Positions 24,707-33,900 of a stretch of 43,106 nt of DNA are shown here, piece after piece. The notes below the pieces were generated by a model. The model was not told the origin of the DNA and ran no database searches. It saw only the letters and a list, made by a program, of their open reading frames with translations. The position numbers were made by a program, and so were the translations under genes. The stretch is from Bacteroidota bacterium (lineage in GTDB: Bacteria; Bacteroidota; Bacteroidia; Palsa-948), in contig JAHEYK010000010.1 of assembly GCA_023251625.1 (NCBI GenBank), forward strand, positions 1 through 43,106. The letters run 5' to 3'. The first letter of the stretch is position 1; each line of letters opens with the position of its first letter.

Positions 24707-25785
24707 ATTGAAAAGTAACTCTTGATCTGCGTTAATGTAATATCTGCAGGAGATATTTTTTCGACTAACACCTTTCGATACCATTCGATGGTAAGCATTA
24801 TGCCTGTTCGCGAATCGTATTTTGGGACCCACCCTAAATGCTTCATGGCTTTAGTGCTATCCAGTTTCAGAAGAGATGCTTCATGCGGCTGATCGTCTGT
24901 GTTTACACATTCATACTTGCCGGTTCCCCACATTTTTATTGCGTGCCCTACTAATTCCAGTACTGTTAAAGTGTCATTATCTTTGGGGCCCAAATTCCAT
25001 GCTTCTGAATAACGTACCGGATCTCCTGCAATTTTTGCTCCAAGCAGTAAGTAGCCCGACAGTCCATCTAAAACATGCTGCCAGGGGCGAATGGACCCCG
25101 GGTTTCTTATCTTTACTGCTTTCTTTTGCGTTAATGAATTGATAAGGTCTGGAATGATGCGGTCTTTTGCCCAATCTCCACCTCCAATAACGTTGCCGGC
25201 TCTTGCCGTGGCAACTGATTTTTTGTGCTCATTATAATTTTCGGCATTGAAAAAGCTTCGCCTGAAACTTGATGCGATTATTTCAGCGCATGCTTTACTT
25301 GCACTATACGGGTCATAGCCTCCGAGGGAATCATTTTCCTGATAGGAATAATTTATTTCCCGGTTTTCATATACTTTGTCTGTTGTAACAACGATTACAA
25401 CACACGGTTTTGTCAGTTTTCGAATGCTATTGAGCACATTTACGGTGCCCATTGAATTGACTTCAAATGTATAAGCCGGATCCGAATAGGAGGGTCTCAC
25501 GAGGGACTGTGCTGCCAAATGAAAAATAAAATCGGGCTGAAATTGCGTGATCTCATATTCTAACTTTTCTTGAGCTCTAATGTCGGCAAATACAGACTGA
25601 CATACTTTATCGCAATGCATAAGATTAAATAATGAATCTTTATCCGGATGCAAAGAATAGCCTCTAATCTCAGCTCCAAGAAAGTTCAGTGCTGAGATAA
25701 GCCAGCTGCCTTTAAATCCGGTATGGCCAGTAATAAGTATTTTTTTTCCGGAATATTTTTTTTTCAGGACAGTTTCTATTCCCAT
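24703..25785 (-). CDS. rfbG: CDP-glucose 4,6-dehydratase
   Basis: RfbG converts CDP-glucose to CDP-4-keto-6-deoxyglucose. The start of the enzyme is KKILITGHTGFKGSWL, the family hallmark with an extended Rossmann loop. HLAAQSLVRPSY, NSMGTVNVL, TTDKVYENRE, YDPYSASKACAE (Tyr-Lys pair) and ARAGNVIGGGDWAKDRIIPD are all diagnostic. From ATG 25785 it has 360 residues, the usual size; ATG 25794 is equally possible, and further in-frame codons up to 25860 would lie inside rfbF. The start overlaps the rfbF stop by about 10 bases, and its stop overlaps the next gene as ATGA. Confidence 0.95.
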   Translation of the reverse strand: MGIETVLKKKYSGKKILITGHTGFKGSWLISALNFLGAEIRGYSLHPDKDSLFNLMHCDKVCQSVFADIRAQEKLEYEITQFQPDFIFHLAAQSLVRPSYSDPAYTFEVNSMGTVNVLNSIRKLTKPCVVIVVTTDKVYENREINYSYQENDSLGGYDPYSASKACAEIIASSFRRSFFNAENYNEHKKSVATARAGNVIGGGDWAKDRIIPDLINSLTQKKAVKIRNPGSIRPWQHVLDGLSGYLLLGAKIAGDPVRYSEAWNLGPKDNDTLTVLELVGHAIKMWGTGKYECVNTDDQPHEASLLKLDSTKAMKHLGWVPKYDSRTGIMLTIEWYRKVLVEKISPADITLTQIKSYFSI

Positions 25786-26552
25786 ATTTTCCATTTCGGA
25801 TCGTTTTTCCACATTTCTTCTAATTCCACTTTGTCTCTCATAATGTCCATACATCTCCAAAATCCGGAATGTTTATATGCGGCAAGTTCTTTTGCTTTCA
25901 CCAGTTCCCTCATTGGTTTCTGCTCCCACATTATATTATCCATATCGCCTTTCAGGTACTTAAATACATCCGGGTTCATAACAAAAAAGCCACCATTTAT
26001 CCAGTTTCCTGTACGTGATGGTTTTTCTTCGAAGGAATTAACCATTCCCTTTTCATCGGCCGAAAGGACGCCAAATTTTCCTGAAGGCTGCACGGTTGAA
26101 ACCGTAACCACCCTTTTTTGTTTTCTATGAAACTTAATAAGCTCATCGAGATTAATATTGGCAACCCCATCCCCATAGGTTAGCATGAATGTTTCTTCTC
26201 CCAGGTATTTTCTTATTTTTTGCAAACGACCCGCGGTCATCGTATTTACACCTGTGTCAACCAATGTAACTTTGAAATTTTCAATTTTGCTCTGGTTGAT
26301 TTCAGTTTTATTATTGCTTAGGTCAATCGTAATGTCAGAATTATGAATAAAGTAATTCATAAAATACTCCTTGATCATGTATCCTTTGTAGCCAAGGCAA
26401 ATAATGAACTCATTAAACCCCTGAGTCTGGTATATTTTCATAATATGCCAAAGAATTGGTTTTCCTCCAATTTCTATCATTGGTTTGGGAAGAAGGTGCG
26501 ATTCTTCTGAGATTCTGGATCCTAGCCCACCTGCAAAGATAACTACTTTCAT
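25776..26552 (-). CDS. rfbF: Glucose-1-phosphate cytidylyltransferase
   Basis: RfbF makes CDP-glucose from CTP and glucose 1-phosphate. The 258-residue length is standard. The nucleotidyltransferase signature is VVIFAGGLGSRISEES followed by PKPMIEIGGKPILWHIM, specific to this subfamily, with TYGDGVANI as the metal-binding motif and FVMNPDVFKYL and WMRD-type blocks (FWRCMDIMRDK) at the C-terminus. It begins the CDP-6-deoxyhexose set; rfbG follows with a short overlap. RfbH, which would lead to 3,6-dideoxy sugars, is not in the window. Confidence 0.97.
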   Translation of the reverse strand: MKVVIFAGGLGSRISEESHLLPKPMIEIGGKPILWHIMKIYQTQGFNEFIICLGYKGYMIKEYFMNYFIHNSDITIDLSNNKTEINQSKIENFKVTLVDTGVNTMTAGRLQKIRKYLGEETFMLTYGDGVANINLDELIKFHRKQKRVVTVSTVQPSGKFGVLSADEKGMVNSFEEKPSRTGNWINGGFFVMNPDVFKYLKGDMDNIMWEQKPMRELVKAKELAAYKHSGFWRCMDIMRDKVELEEMWKNDPKWKIWE

Positions 26553-26604
26553 TTCTTTTAAATTTTATAGTTGCGATTTCCTCTTTTGTATTTAAATAAT
26601 ACGT

Positions 26605-27450
26605 CTAATCAAACAGCGAATCGAAGTCGACTTTTGGAAAAACGTCAACATATGTATTCTGATTTGCATTTGCATTGTAAATATTCTTTTTCATATTAAA
26701 TAAATATTTATACTTCCTCATTATATAAGCGTGTCTGGTAAGCTGAAACTCGGAATCGAATTTTGACAGATCAACTTCTTCGGTGTGCAATTTATGCTCC
26801 TTCCTTTTATCAAAAAAATATACGTGAACACCATTGAAAAAATCATGATCAAATCCAAGTAAATATATTTTATCAAAACCCATGAATACGGCTAAGGTAA
26901 CTGCAAGTTCAGAAACTGAATATATTGGGGGAATACGACCTGGGTCTATAGGAATGCTGTTATTGAAACCTTCTTCCAGATCCCAATCCCAGTAATCAAC
27001 CCAATGGATCTTTCTATTTTTAAAAATGTTGTGTTCATCAATCATTTTTTTGTCGTAATAATGCAGAAAAATTTCTGCGTCATGCGTCTTGAGGTCCACA
27101 TCTTTGAGCCAAGAAATAAATTTGTCATCTGTAAAATACTGTCTGTGTCCTTTCGCTAGATCGGGAAGAACGTGGTATTGAGGTTTGAAGATGTGATAAT
27201 CCGGATGAACAAAAGTGTTGCTTACGCTAATCACATATTCTCCTGCAAGTTTTTTCAGATCTTGTTGTTTGATGGATGAGCCTGCTCCCACAATGAAGCA
27301 TCGTTTGCCTACATGCCTGTCTTTAATGGCTTTGGTATTTTCTGTAAGTTGATTAAATGCGGGCCGTGGCCTTTTTTTCTTCAACAGATCGTACACAACC
27401 GGAGGTAATATCCAGTTTTTAATAATATATTTTATTTTTTTTAAGACCAT
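26605..27450 (-). CDS. MptE/DUF115-like protein, possible glycosyltransferase
   Basis: 281 residues. The central part reads GKRCFIVGAGSSIKQQDLKKL then YVISVSNTF, and later FMGFDKIYLLGFDHDFF. This GxGxS plus GFD pattern is shared by the MptE-like/DUF115 family, which includes Maf flagellin glycosylation factors and some sialyltransferase-like enzymes. The N-terminus has a hydrophobic segment (IIKNWILPPVVYDLL). A glycosyltransferase role in the locus is plausible but not shown by known catalytic residues. It leads the operon continuing through rfbF, rfbG and the downstream transferases, and has its own promoter. Confidence 0.7.
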   Translation of the reverse strand: MVLKKIKYIIKNWILPPVVYDLLKKKRPRPAFNQLTENTKAIKDRHVGKRCFIVGAGSSIKQQDLKKLAGEYVISVSNTFVHPDYHIFKPQYHVLPDLAKGHRQYFTDDKFISWLKDVDLKTHDAEIFLHYYDKKMIDEHNIFKNRKIHWVDYWDWDLEEGFNNSIPIDPGRIPPIYSVSELAVTLAVFMGFDKIYLLGFDHDFFNGVHVYFFDKRKEHKLHTEEVDLSKFDSEFQLTRHAYIMRKYKYLFNMKKNIYNANANQNTYVDVFPKVDFDSLFD

Positions 27451-27460
27451 AATGCTAAAT

Positions 27461-27493
27461 CAAACCTAACTCAGTTTTGTTTTAAGCTTCAAA
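27461..27493 (-). promoter_or_regulatory. Promoter for the CDP-sugar/glycosyltransferase operon
   Basis: On the minus strand TTTG (27493-27490) and TAGGTTTG (27468-27461) are 21 bases apart, the best match to the Bacteroidetes consensus in the locus. The ATG at 27450 follows the box by 10 bases. The promoter lies across the end of the upstream acyltransferase gene. Confidence 0.6.
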
Positions 27494-28611
27494 AACGGTG
27501 TTTCAATAAATCTCCATGACAAGACGGCTGCCGTAAAGGTAGCAGATACATAGATAATAAATAATATTGCTGGTGGGATTATATAATCATGAAATGTACG
27601 TTTTATGAAAATCCCAAGAATATATTTGACAAATTCATGCCAAACGTATAGTCCATAGCTTTTTTTACCCACCCAAACCAAGAAAGAGTTCGATAAAACC
27701 TGAATAGTATTGGAGGAGTATACTGCGCTGTGCAAAAGTATCCATAATGGTACCTGAATAATCGTATCATGAAGCGCCATATAAATGCCAGTTCCCCTTG
27801 CCTGATTTGCTCCAAGAATTTCAGTATACAAAATGATGGTAAGAAGAATAGGTATTGTTAAAAATAATAAAGCATTTTTGATATACCCAGCCAATCCATA
27901 ATTCCAGTCGATAAATTTGTATCGATTGTCAATGGCCACCAAACAACCAATGGCAAGGGAGTCTGTGTTTCCCAAAGTATTAAGTCTGAAAATCCAATTG
28001 ATCATCCAGCGAGGGTTTTGGTCCCAAGCGTCATAGGAATGATCAAAAGCACAGCATGTTTTGAATAAAAGAGATGTAATAATAGCGGCAATGCAAATTT
28101 TTAACATTGTCTTAGGCGAGGCTAACAAAAGGACAATAGGTGCCCACACCAGGTAGAATTGTTCCTCAACAGCGAGTGACCACAAGTGATATGCGCTTTG
28201 ATAGGGAGCAGCATGAAGATATAGCTGCCACATACCTGAAAAATTTTGAACAAAAAGAAGATGATAGATGAAATCATCGCGAACACTTTGGAAAAAATAG
28301 GCGGCAAGCAGTATGGCTAAAAAATAGATTGGGAATATTCTTAAAATCCTTCGGAAGTAGAAAATTTTTAAAGCGTGAATAATTTTCAATTCATTATTTT
28401 GAATTTTCTCTCTCAGCGACAGTAAGACTGAAGTTATTAGGTAACCGCTTAGAATAAAAAACAACAGCAAGCCTACTCTGCCAAATTCCAGGATATCATG
28501 GACACCTTGCCAGGGAGCCCAATGGTCAAAAAGAACAAGAAGGATAGCAAGCCCCCTAAGCCCATCAAGACTTTTTATATAAGGAACACTTGGTTTTTCA
28601 TTAATTGACAT
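27466..28611 (-). CDS. Acyltransferase family 3 (OafA/YrhL-like) membrane protein
   Basis: 381 residues with about ten membrane segments. The N-terminus SLDGLRGLAILLVLFDHWAPW contains the family's conserved Arg and His, and LWSLAVEEQFYLVWAP is the second hallmark. This family moves acetyl or other acyl groups across the membrane onto exported sugars; OafA acetylates O-antigen. It lacks the C-terminal SGNH domain of the longer OafA-type proteins. Together with the deacetylase at 14848 the locus holds both an acyl-adding and a possible acyl-removing enzyme. The start is ATG 28611, with 204 bases to the wzt-type gene upstream. Confidence 0.92.
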   Translation of the reverse strand: MSINEKPSVPYIKSLDGLRGLAILLVLFDHWAPWQGVHDILEFGRVGLLLFFILSGYLITSVLLSLREKIQNNELKIIHALKIFYFRRILRIFPIYFLAILLAAYFFQSVRDDFIYHLLFVQNFSGMWQLYLHAAPYQSAYHLWSLAVEEQFYLVWAPIVLLLASPKTMLKICIAAIITSLLFKTCCAFDHSYDAWDQNPRWMINWIFRLNTLGNTDSLAIGCLVAIDNRYKFIDWNYGLAGYIKNALLFLTIPILLTIILYTEILGANQARGTGIYMALHDTIIQVPLWILLHSAVYSSNTIQVLSNSFLVWVGKKSYGLYVWHEFVKYILGIFIKRTFHDYIIPPAILFIIYVSATFTAAVLSWRFIETPFLKLKTKLS

Positions 28612-28792
28612 TCCAGGTTGAAAAAATCTCCGTAATAATCATAAATCCATCTTATCTATTTAAGAATTTCAAACACTTCTTTAAAACCAATCCATTTTTT
28701 TGCGGGTGGTTCATTTTAGATCTGTGAGCTGAAATCGCTTCTTCTTTCTTTCCAATACACTAGAATATCAAAAGAAAATCCCCATTAAACTG

Positions 28793-28806
28793 ACTACTTG
28801 AGTAGT
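28793..28806 (-). terminator. Possible hairpin downstream of the exporter ATPase gene
   Basis: ACTACT (28793-28798) and AGTAGT (28801-28806) form a perfect short hairpin 10 bases after the stop of the Wzt-like gene. There is no strong T tract, so termination is only suggested. The rest of the 204-base spacer (28612-28815) shows no gene. Confidence 0.25.
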
Positions 28807-28815
28807 GTCATGATG

Positions 28816-30051
28816 CTAGTTACTTCTTGTTGTGTCCCAGTTGAACTGCATGGATAAAATGGAATTCTTTTTTTCATAACCTAAATTCTGAAAGATCCCC
28901 ACACTGTCAAAAATATCAATAAATATCTCATCCACTACATCATATACAGTTCTATGAGAAGTAATACCGATGCGTAGCCTGTACGAGCCAACATTTAATA
29001 ATTTTTCAGGAAATTTTATTAGACTTTTATAATGCCCGGTTTGCCTGGTTTTAAGTGTTTCGGGGTTCAACTCGGCTTCATTGGATGTGATGATGTTTTG
29101 GCTTTCTCCGGCCTGTGCTATTGCTACACTCACACTTAAGCCGGTTATTGATTCCCGTATGTCATATTCGATCACCAAAGAAAATGGTTTGTTTAGATCA
29201 AAGGACCCCGCAGGAGAACCATTTTCGTCAATTACTGAAACTTTGAGTATTTGAGCTTCTTTTTTCTTGTTTTCGGCAAAAGTATTTACGACTAAATGTT
29301 TTTTTTCAGATTCCCTCAAATAATAGTCAATTACCTCTTCCATAGTTCCACTATTTGCCGTTGAGCCGTTTTTTAAAAGCACGCCCCTTGTGCAAAGAGT
29401 TTTCATAGCGGTCATGTTATGACTCACGAATATCACGGTTCTCCCTTCATTTTTTGTCACGTCTTCCATTTTCCCCAAGCATTTTTTTTGGAATTCTGCA
29501 TCACCTACAGCCAACACTTCATCGATCAATAAGATCTCCGGCTCAAGAAAAGCGGCAACCGCAAAAGCAAGGCGCAGTTGCATGCCGCTCGAGTAATGTT
29601 TAAGGGGCGTGTCAAGGAATTTCTCGACACCTGAAAAATCAACGATCTCATCGAATTTTTTCTGGATCTCTTTCCGTTTCATTCCAAGGATGGATCCGTT
29701 AAGAAAGATATTTTCCCTTCCTGACAGTTCGCCATGAAAACCTGTTCCCACTTCAAGCAAACTTGCAATCCTGCCCCTTGAGAGGATCTTTCCTTCGGTG
29801 GGAGGAGTTATCTTTGAAAGAATCTTCAGGAGGGTAGATTTTCCGGCTCCGTTCTTGCCTATGATCCCAACCGATTCACCCGGATGTACATCAAACGAAA
29901 CATTTTTCAGTGCCCAGAAGTCTTCGGTGCTGTGATTGTTTTTTCTGCGGAACAATGAAAAAACAGAATCTCTGAGACTTAAATAGGGCTGCAGCTCGTG
30001 ATCGATACGAAATTTTTTGGAGATATTTTTTATTTCTAATATCGGTTTCAT
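28816..30051 (-). CDS. wzt: ABC transporter ATPase of polysaccharide export (Wzt-like)
   Basis: About 411 residues from ATG 30051, which overlaps the permease stop as TGATG; a longer in-frame start at 30129 would lie in the permease gene. The ATPase has Walker A GIIGKNGAGKST, ABC signature HYSSGMQLRLAFA, Walker B EILLIDEVLAVGD and the switch His in VIFVSHNM. After about residue 250 comes a separate beta-rich domain (HLVVNTFAENKKKEAQI to the end) that fits the Wzt C-terminal carbohydrate-binding domain, which recognises the finished chain end. It powers export of lipid-linked polysaccharide with the adjacent permease. Confidence 0.93.
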   Translation of the reverse strand: MKPILEIKNISKKFRIDHELQPYLSLRDSVFSLFRRKNNHSTEDFWALKNVSFDVHPGESVGIIGKNGAGKSTLLKILSKITPPTEGKILSRGRIASLLEVGTGFHGELSGRENIFLNGSILGMKRKEIQKKFDEIVDFSGVEKFLDTPLKHYSSGMQLRLAFAVAAFLEPEILLIDEVLAVGDAEFQKKCLGKMEDVTKNEGRTVIFVSHNMTAMKTLCTRGVLLKNGSTANSGTMEEVIDYYLRESEKKHLVVNTFAENKKKEAQILKVSVIDENGSPAGSFDLNKPFSLVIEYDIRESITGLSVSVAIAQAGESQNIITSNEAELNPETLKTRQTGHYKSLIKFPEKLLNVGSYRLRIGITSHRTVYDVVDEIFIDIFDSVGIFQNLGYEKKNSILSMQFNWDTTRSN

Positions 30052-30899
30052 CAGGAAAGGTCTGCAAAGTAATATTCTGTCTTTCTGAAATAAAATAATC
30101 CTGCAAAAAATAACAAGATCGAAACGCATAGACTCGTCATTACCAATTGTAGATTTACGGCCGAATGAGTTACAGAAGATCGCAGCAAGTCAATCGCGCC
30201 CGCCATAGGATTTAGCATGAGAATTGTTTGTGCCCACTTAAATTTAATAATGGACACTGGGTAGATAACCGGGGTTAGGAAAAGCAGGATTTGGATCAGG
30301 AAAGGGATAACATATCTGAAGTCTCTGTACTTGACATTTATCGCAGAAAGCCAAGTACCAAGCCCAAAAGTGGCTAAAATGGTAATGAATATACTTAGCG
30401 GAAGATAAATAATAATGTTTGGGTTGACAGCCTGACCGTAGTAAATAAGAATTACTATATATACTACCAAAGCCATCAGGAAGTCGAATAGTGCAACAAG
30501 TATTGCCGACATTGGAATTATAAGCCTGGGGAAATAAATTTTTTTGATGATTCCGGAATTTGATACCATGCTGTTAGAGGCGTTTGCAAGTCCAGAAGAA
30601 AAAATATTCCAAAGCAGTAGTCCGGAATAAACAAAAATGGGGTAGGGGGTATTGTTGTCAGTGTGAACTCCCAGTGCTTGTCCAAAAAACATAGTAAACA
30701 CCAGCATTAGCATGAATGGCTGTAGAATTGCCCAAAGTATGCCGAGAATAGTCTGCTTATATTTCACCTTGATATCGCGCCACGTAAAGAAATAAAATAA
30801 CTCACGGAATTCCCAAAGTTCTTTTAAACCAAGCGAAATTTTGCTTGCAGGCCTTATTTCGTATTCCATAATTTGCGTTGAAAAGACAAAGTTAATCAT
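30051..30899 (-). CDS. wzm: ABC-2 type permease of polysaccharide export (Wzm-like)
   Basis: 282 residues with six predicted membrane segments. The segment ELFYFFTWRDIKVKYKQTILGILWAILQP is the signature amphipathic helix plus first membrane span of Wzm/TagG/KpsM permeases (here given in parts: FFTWRDIKVKYKQT and LGILWAILQP). Later NSGIIKKIYFPRLIIP is also family-typical. The start is ATG 30899; ATG 30869 is a possible alternative with a more usual N-terminus. It pairs with the downstream ATPase by a 1-base overlap and exports polysaccharide assembled on undecaprenyl phosphate. Confidence 0.93.
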   Translation of the reverse strand: MINFVFSTQIMEYEIRPASKISLGLKELWEFRELFYFFTWRDIKVKYKQTILGILWAILQPFMLMLVFTMFFGQALGVHTDNNTPYPIFVYSGLLLWNIFSSGLANASNSMVSNSGIIKKIYFPRLIIPMSAILVALFDFLMALVVYIVILIYYGQAVNPNIIIYLPLSIFITILATFGLGTWLSAINVKYRDFRYVIPFLIQILLFLTPVIYPVSIIKFKWAQTILMLNPMAGAIDLLRSSVTHSAVNLQLVMTSLCVSILLFFAGLFYFRKTEYYFADLS

Positions 30900-30938
30900 A
30901 TATTTCGTGCTTATTCTTGATAATTTCTTGTTTTTTTA

Positions 30939-33900
30939 ATGAAAAAGAAAGTAAAATTCATTAACTTTGTATTAATGCTGTTTTCAAAAAAAATAATCTT
31001 CATTAGAATTGCATTTTTGGGTGTTTTCCTTCTATTGTTTAAATCTCAAAATGTCTTTTCTCAATTTTCTCCAACCAATCTTCCCGGATTACAATTATGG
31101 CTTGCGGGGGATAATGGCATTACTTTCAATGGGACAAAAGTAAGCCAATGGAATGACCAGAGTGGCAATAGTAATAATGCTTTTCAGGGTGCGGGCGCGT
31201 CACAGCCGGATACAGCGGGTGTTATAGTACTAAATGACCACAGGGCAGTGAGGTTCGATGGTGTGGATGATTTTTTGTCTCTTACATCTACTCTAACGGT
31301 TGGCACTATGTTTATTGTATCGAATTGGCAAGGAGGCGGGGCTACTTTTCCTTTGTATAATGGATTAATTTGCAGTCCCACAACCGGCTCTCCATTCAAC
31401 TATGTTTTCGTTGGTACAAAGAATACATCTCATTTTGAGACAAGTGGAATGTTTGGGGCAAGTACATATAAAAATTCACAATTAACGATTAATGGTGATT
31501 ACAGTCAGATTTCCGACTATAAAATTCTCGCGGGGATTGGAGCTTCTCCAGTTTCAAATTACTCTTTTGTTATAGGAAATAATCCGTTGGATGTTGGAAA
31601 CAATTTTTGGAATGGGGATATTATGGAAATTATTGTTTATTCAACGGTACTAACTGCGGCTGAACGCCAGCAAGTAGAAAAATACCTGAGCGATAAATAT
31701 GCCCCACCCGTAAATATCGGGCCGGATATTACAGTGAATTATGGATTCTGTCCGGTTATTAAACTAAAAGCTCATCAAGATTGGTTCACGGCATATCAAT
31801 GGAATACTGGAGAGACGGTTGATTCAGCCATGGTGAATGGGGATTCGTCAATTGTACAAGTGACAAATATTTTTGGTTATTCCTCGTCAGATACTGTCAA
31901 GGTAATATATCCGGGAAACCTTTCTCCGTTTGTTGGCAACGCAACTACCATTTGTTATGGAGGTTCTGTTAAATGGGATACGCAGTTGGATAAAACAGGT
32001 TACAGTTTTCTCTGGCAGGACGGATCGACTGATTCGGTATTTGTCATCACTCAAGCAGGGCAGTATTATGTTAGTGTAACTGATACAATTGGTGTTTCAG
32101 GATGTTCGCGAAATTCCTATACAGTTACAGTTGTGGTTGATAATTTTCCGCAAACAGCATCTCTCGGACCTGATATTTCTATTTGCTCAGGAAATTCAAT
32201 CGCGCTAACTTCTGGTGCGGCGCAGGCCCAAAATTATACTTGGTCCCCGGGAGGTCAGAGCACTTCTTCTATAGTGATTACTGCAACAGGCACAAGTACG
32301 TACACACTTATTGTTCAGGACGTAAATTCATGCTCTGCAAAGGACACCATTAATGTTACCGTAGTGGGAACTGCTCCTGTAGTTGGTTTTATTTCCAGTG
32401 TTACCTGTAAAGGAAATACAACTCAATTTACCGATACGAGCACATCTTCTACTGGCATTGCAGCCCGCCTTTGGAATTTTGGGGATGGTTCACCAACAAG
32501 TTCATTGTCTAACCCAATACACCTCTACGCGGACTCCGGGACTTATCTGGTAAGCCTGACCGTAACAACTACTGTAGGATGTTCGAAAAGCATTTTTAAA
32601 AGCATCAAAATATATCCTTTGCCCAAAGCTGATTTCGCCAGTTTGGTTATGCCGGTTGGAGGCAATACGGTATTTACTGATCAAAGCAATTCTTTTGGAT
32701 ACACTCTGGCAAGTTGGAGCTGGAACTTTGGGGATCCTGTAAGTGGGGTAAATAATGTTTCTGCTGTGCAGAATCCTGTCCATCAATATAGCGTAAACGG
32801 AATACATGATATAAAACTAGTTATCCAGACGCAGCAGGGATGCTTCGATTCTATCAGTAAAAGTATTTTTATTTACAATGATCTTCCTTCAATCCCTGGT
32901 TTGGCATTATGGCTTGCCGCTGATAAAGGAATAGTTTCTAGTCCTGTTAGCCAGTGGAAAGACCAGAGTGGAAATAATAATAATGCCTTTCAGAATACGG
33001 TCGCTGCTCAACCCTCACAAACTTCTTTGGTTTCGAAATTGAATGATCACCCTGTTATACGGTTTGACGGTACGAATGATTTTTTATCACTAACTTCTCC
33101 GGCTACCATTGGAAGTATGTTTGTTGTTTCCAATTGGCAGGGAGGCGGGTCATCATTTCCAAATTATAATGGACTAATTTGCAGCTCAGATCTAACAAGC
33201 TTCAACTATGTTTTTACCGGAGCTAAAAATACGAGTCACTTTGAGCTGGGTCTGTTTGGAACTAAAATTTATGAAAATTCTGTAGTAACTGCAACGGGCG
33301 AATACAATCCTTTGGCAGCCTATAAGATCACAGGAGGCATTGCGACAGCAGCTGTTTCGAATTACACCTTCGTAATTGGAAATAACCCTTTGGATCTTTT
33401 TAATAATTTTTGGAATGGTGATGTTGCAGAGGTTATTGCATATTCAACTGTGCTCACTCCCGCTAAGCAAAAACAGGTTGAAAAATATCTTAGTGATAAA
33501 TACGCTCCTCCTGTTAATATTGGTCCGGATATAACCATTAATTATGGATTTTGCCCAGCGATAAAATTAAATGCACACAAAGACTGGCTTACAAGTTATC
33601 AATGGAGTACTGGTTCAACAGTAGATTCGACATTTGTAAGTGGAGACTCTGTTTTTGTTGCTGCTACAAATATTTTCGGCTACATCTCTTCAGATACTTT
33701 GAACGTAATTTACCCTGGAAGTTTTTCACCCTTTTCCGGAAATACAACAACAATTTGTGCCGGAAGCTCTGTGAAATGGGATACTCATTTAGACAAGGCA
33801 GGTTACAGTTTTCTATGGCAGGACGGATCAACCGATTCAGTTTTTACAATCACTCAGGCCGGTACTTATTTTGTAAAAGTGACAGATACGTTGGGCTGTT

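Noticed and set aside
24706-24832. Extended N-terminus of the SDR gene inside rfbG
   Set aside because: The family starts with KKKIAILGSNAS at ATG 24706, which overlaps the rfbG stop as ATGA; the extension is rfbG sequence in another frame.
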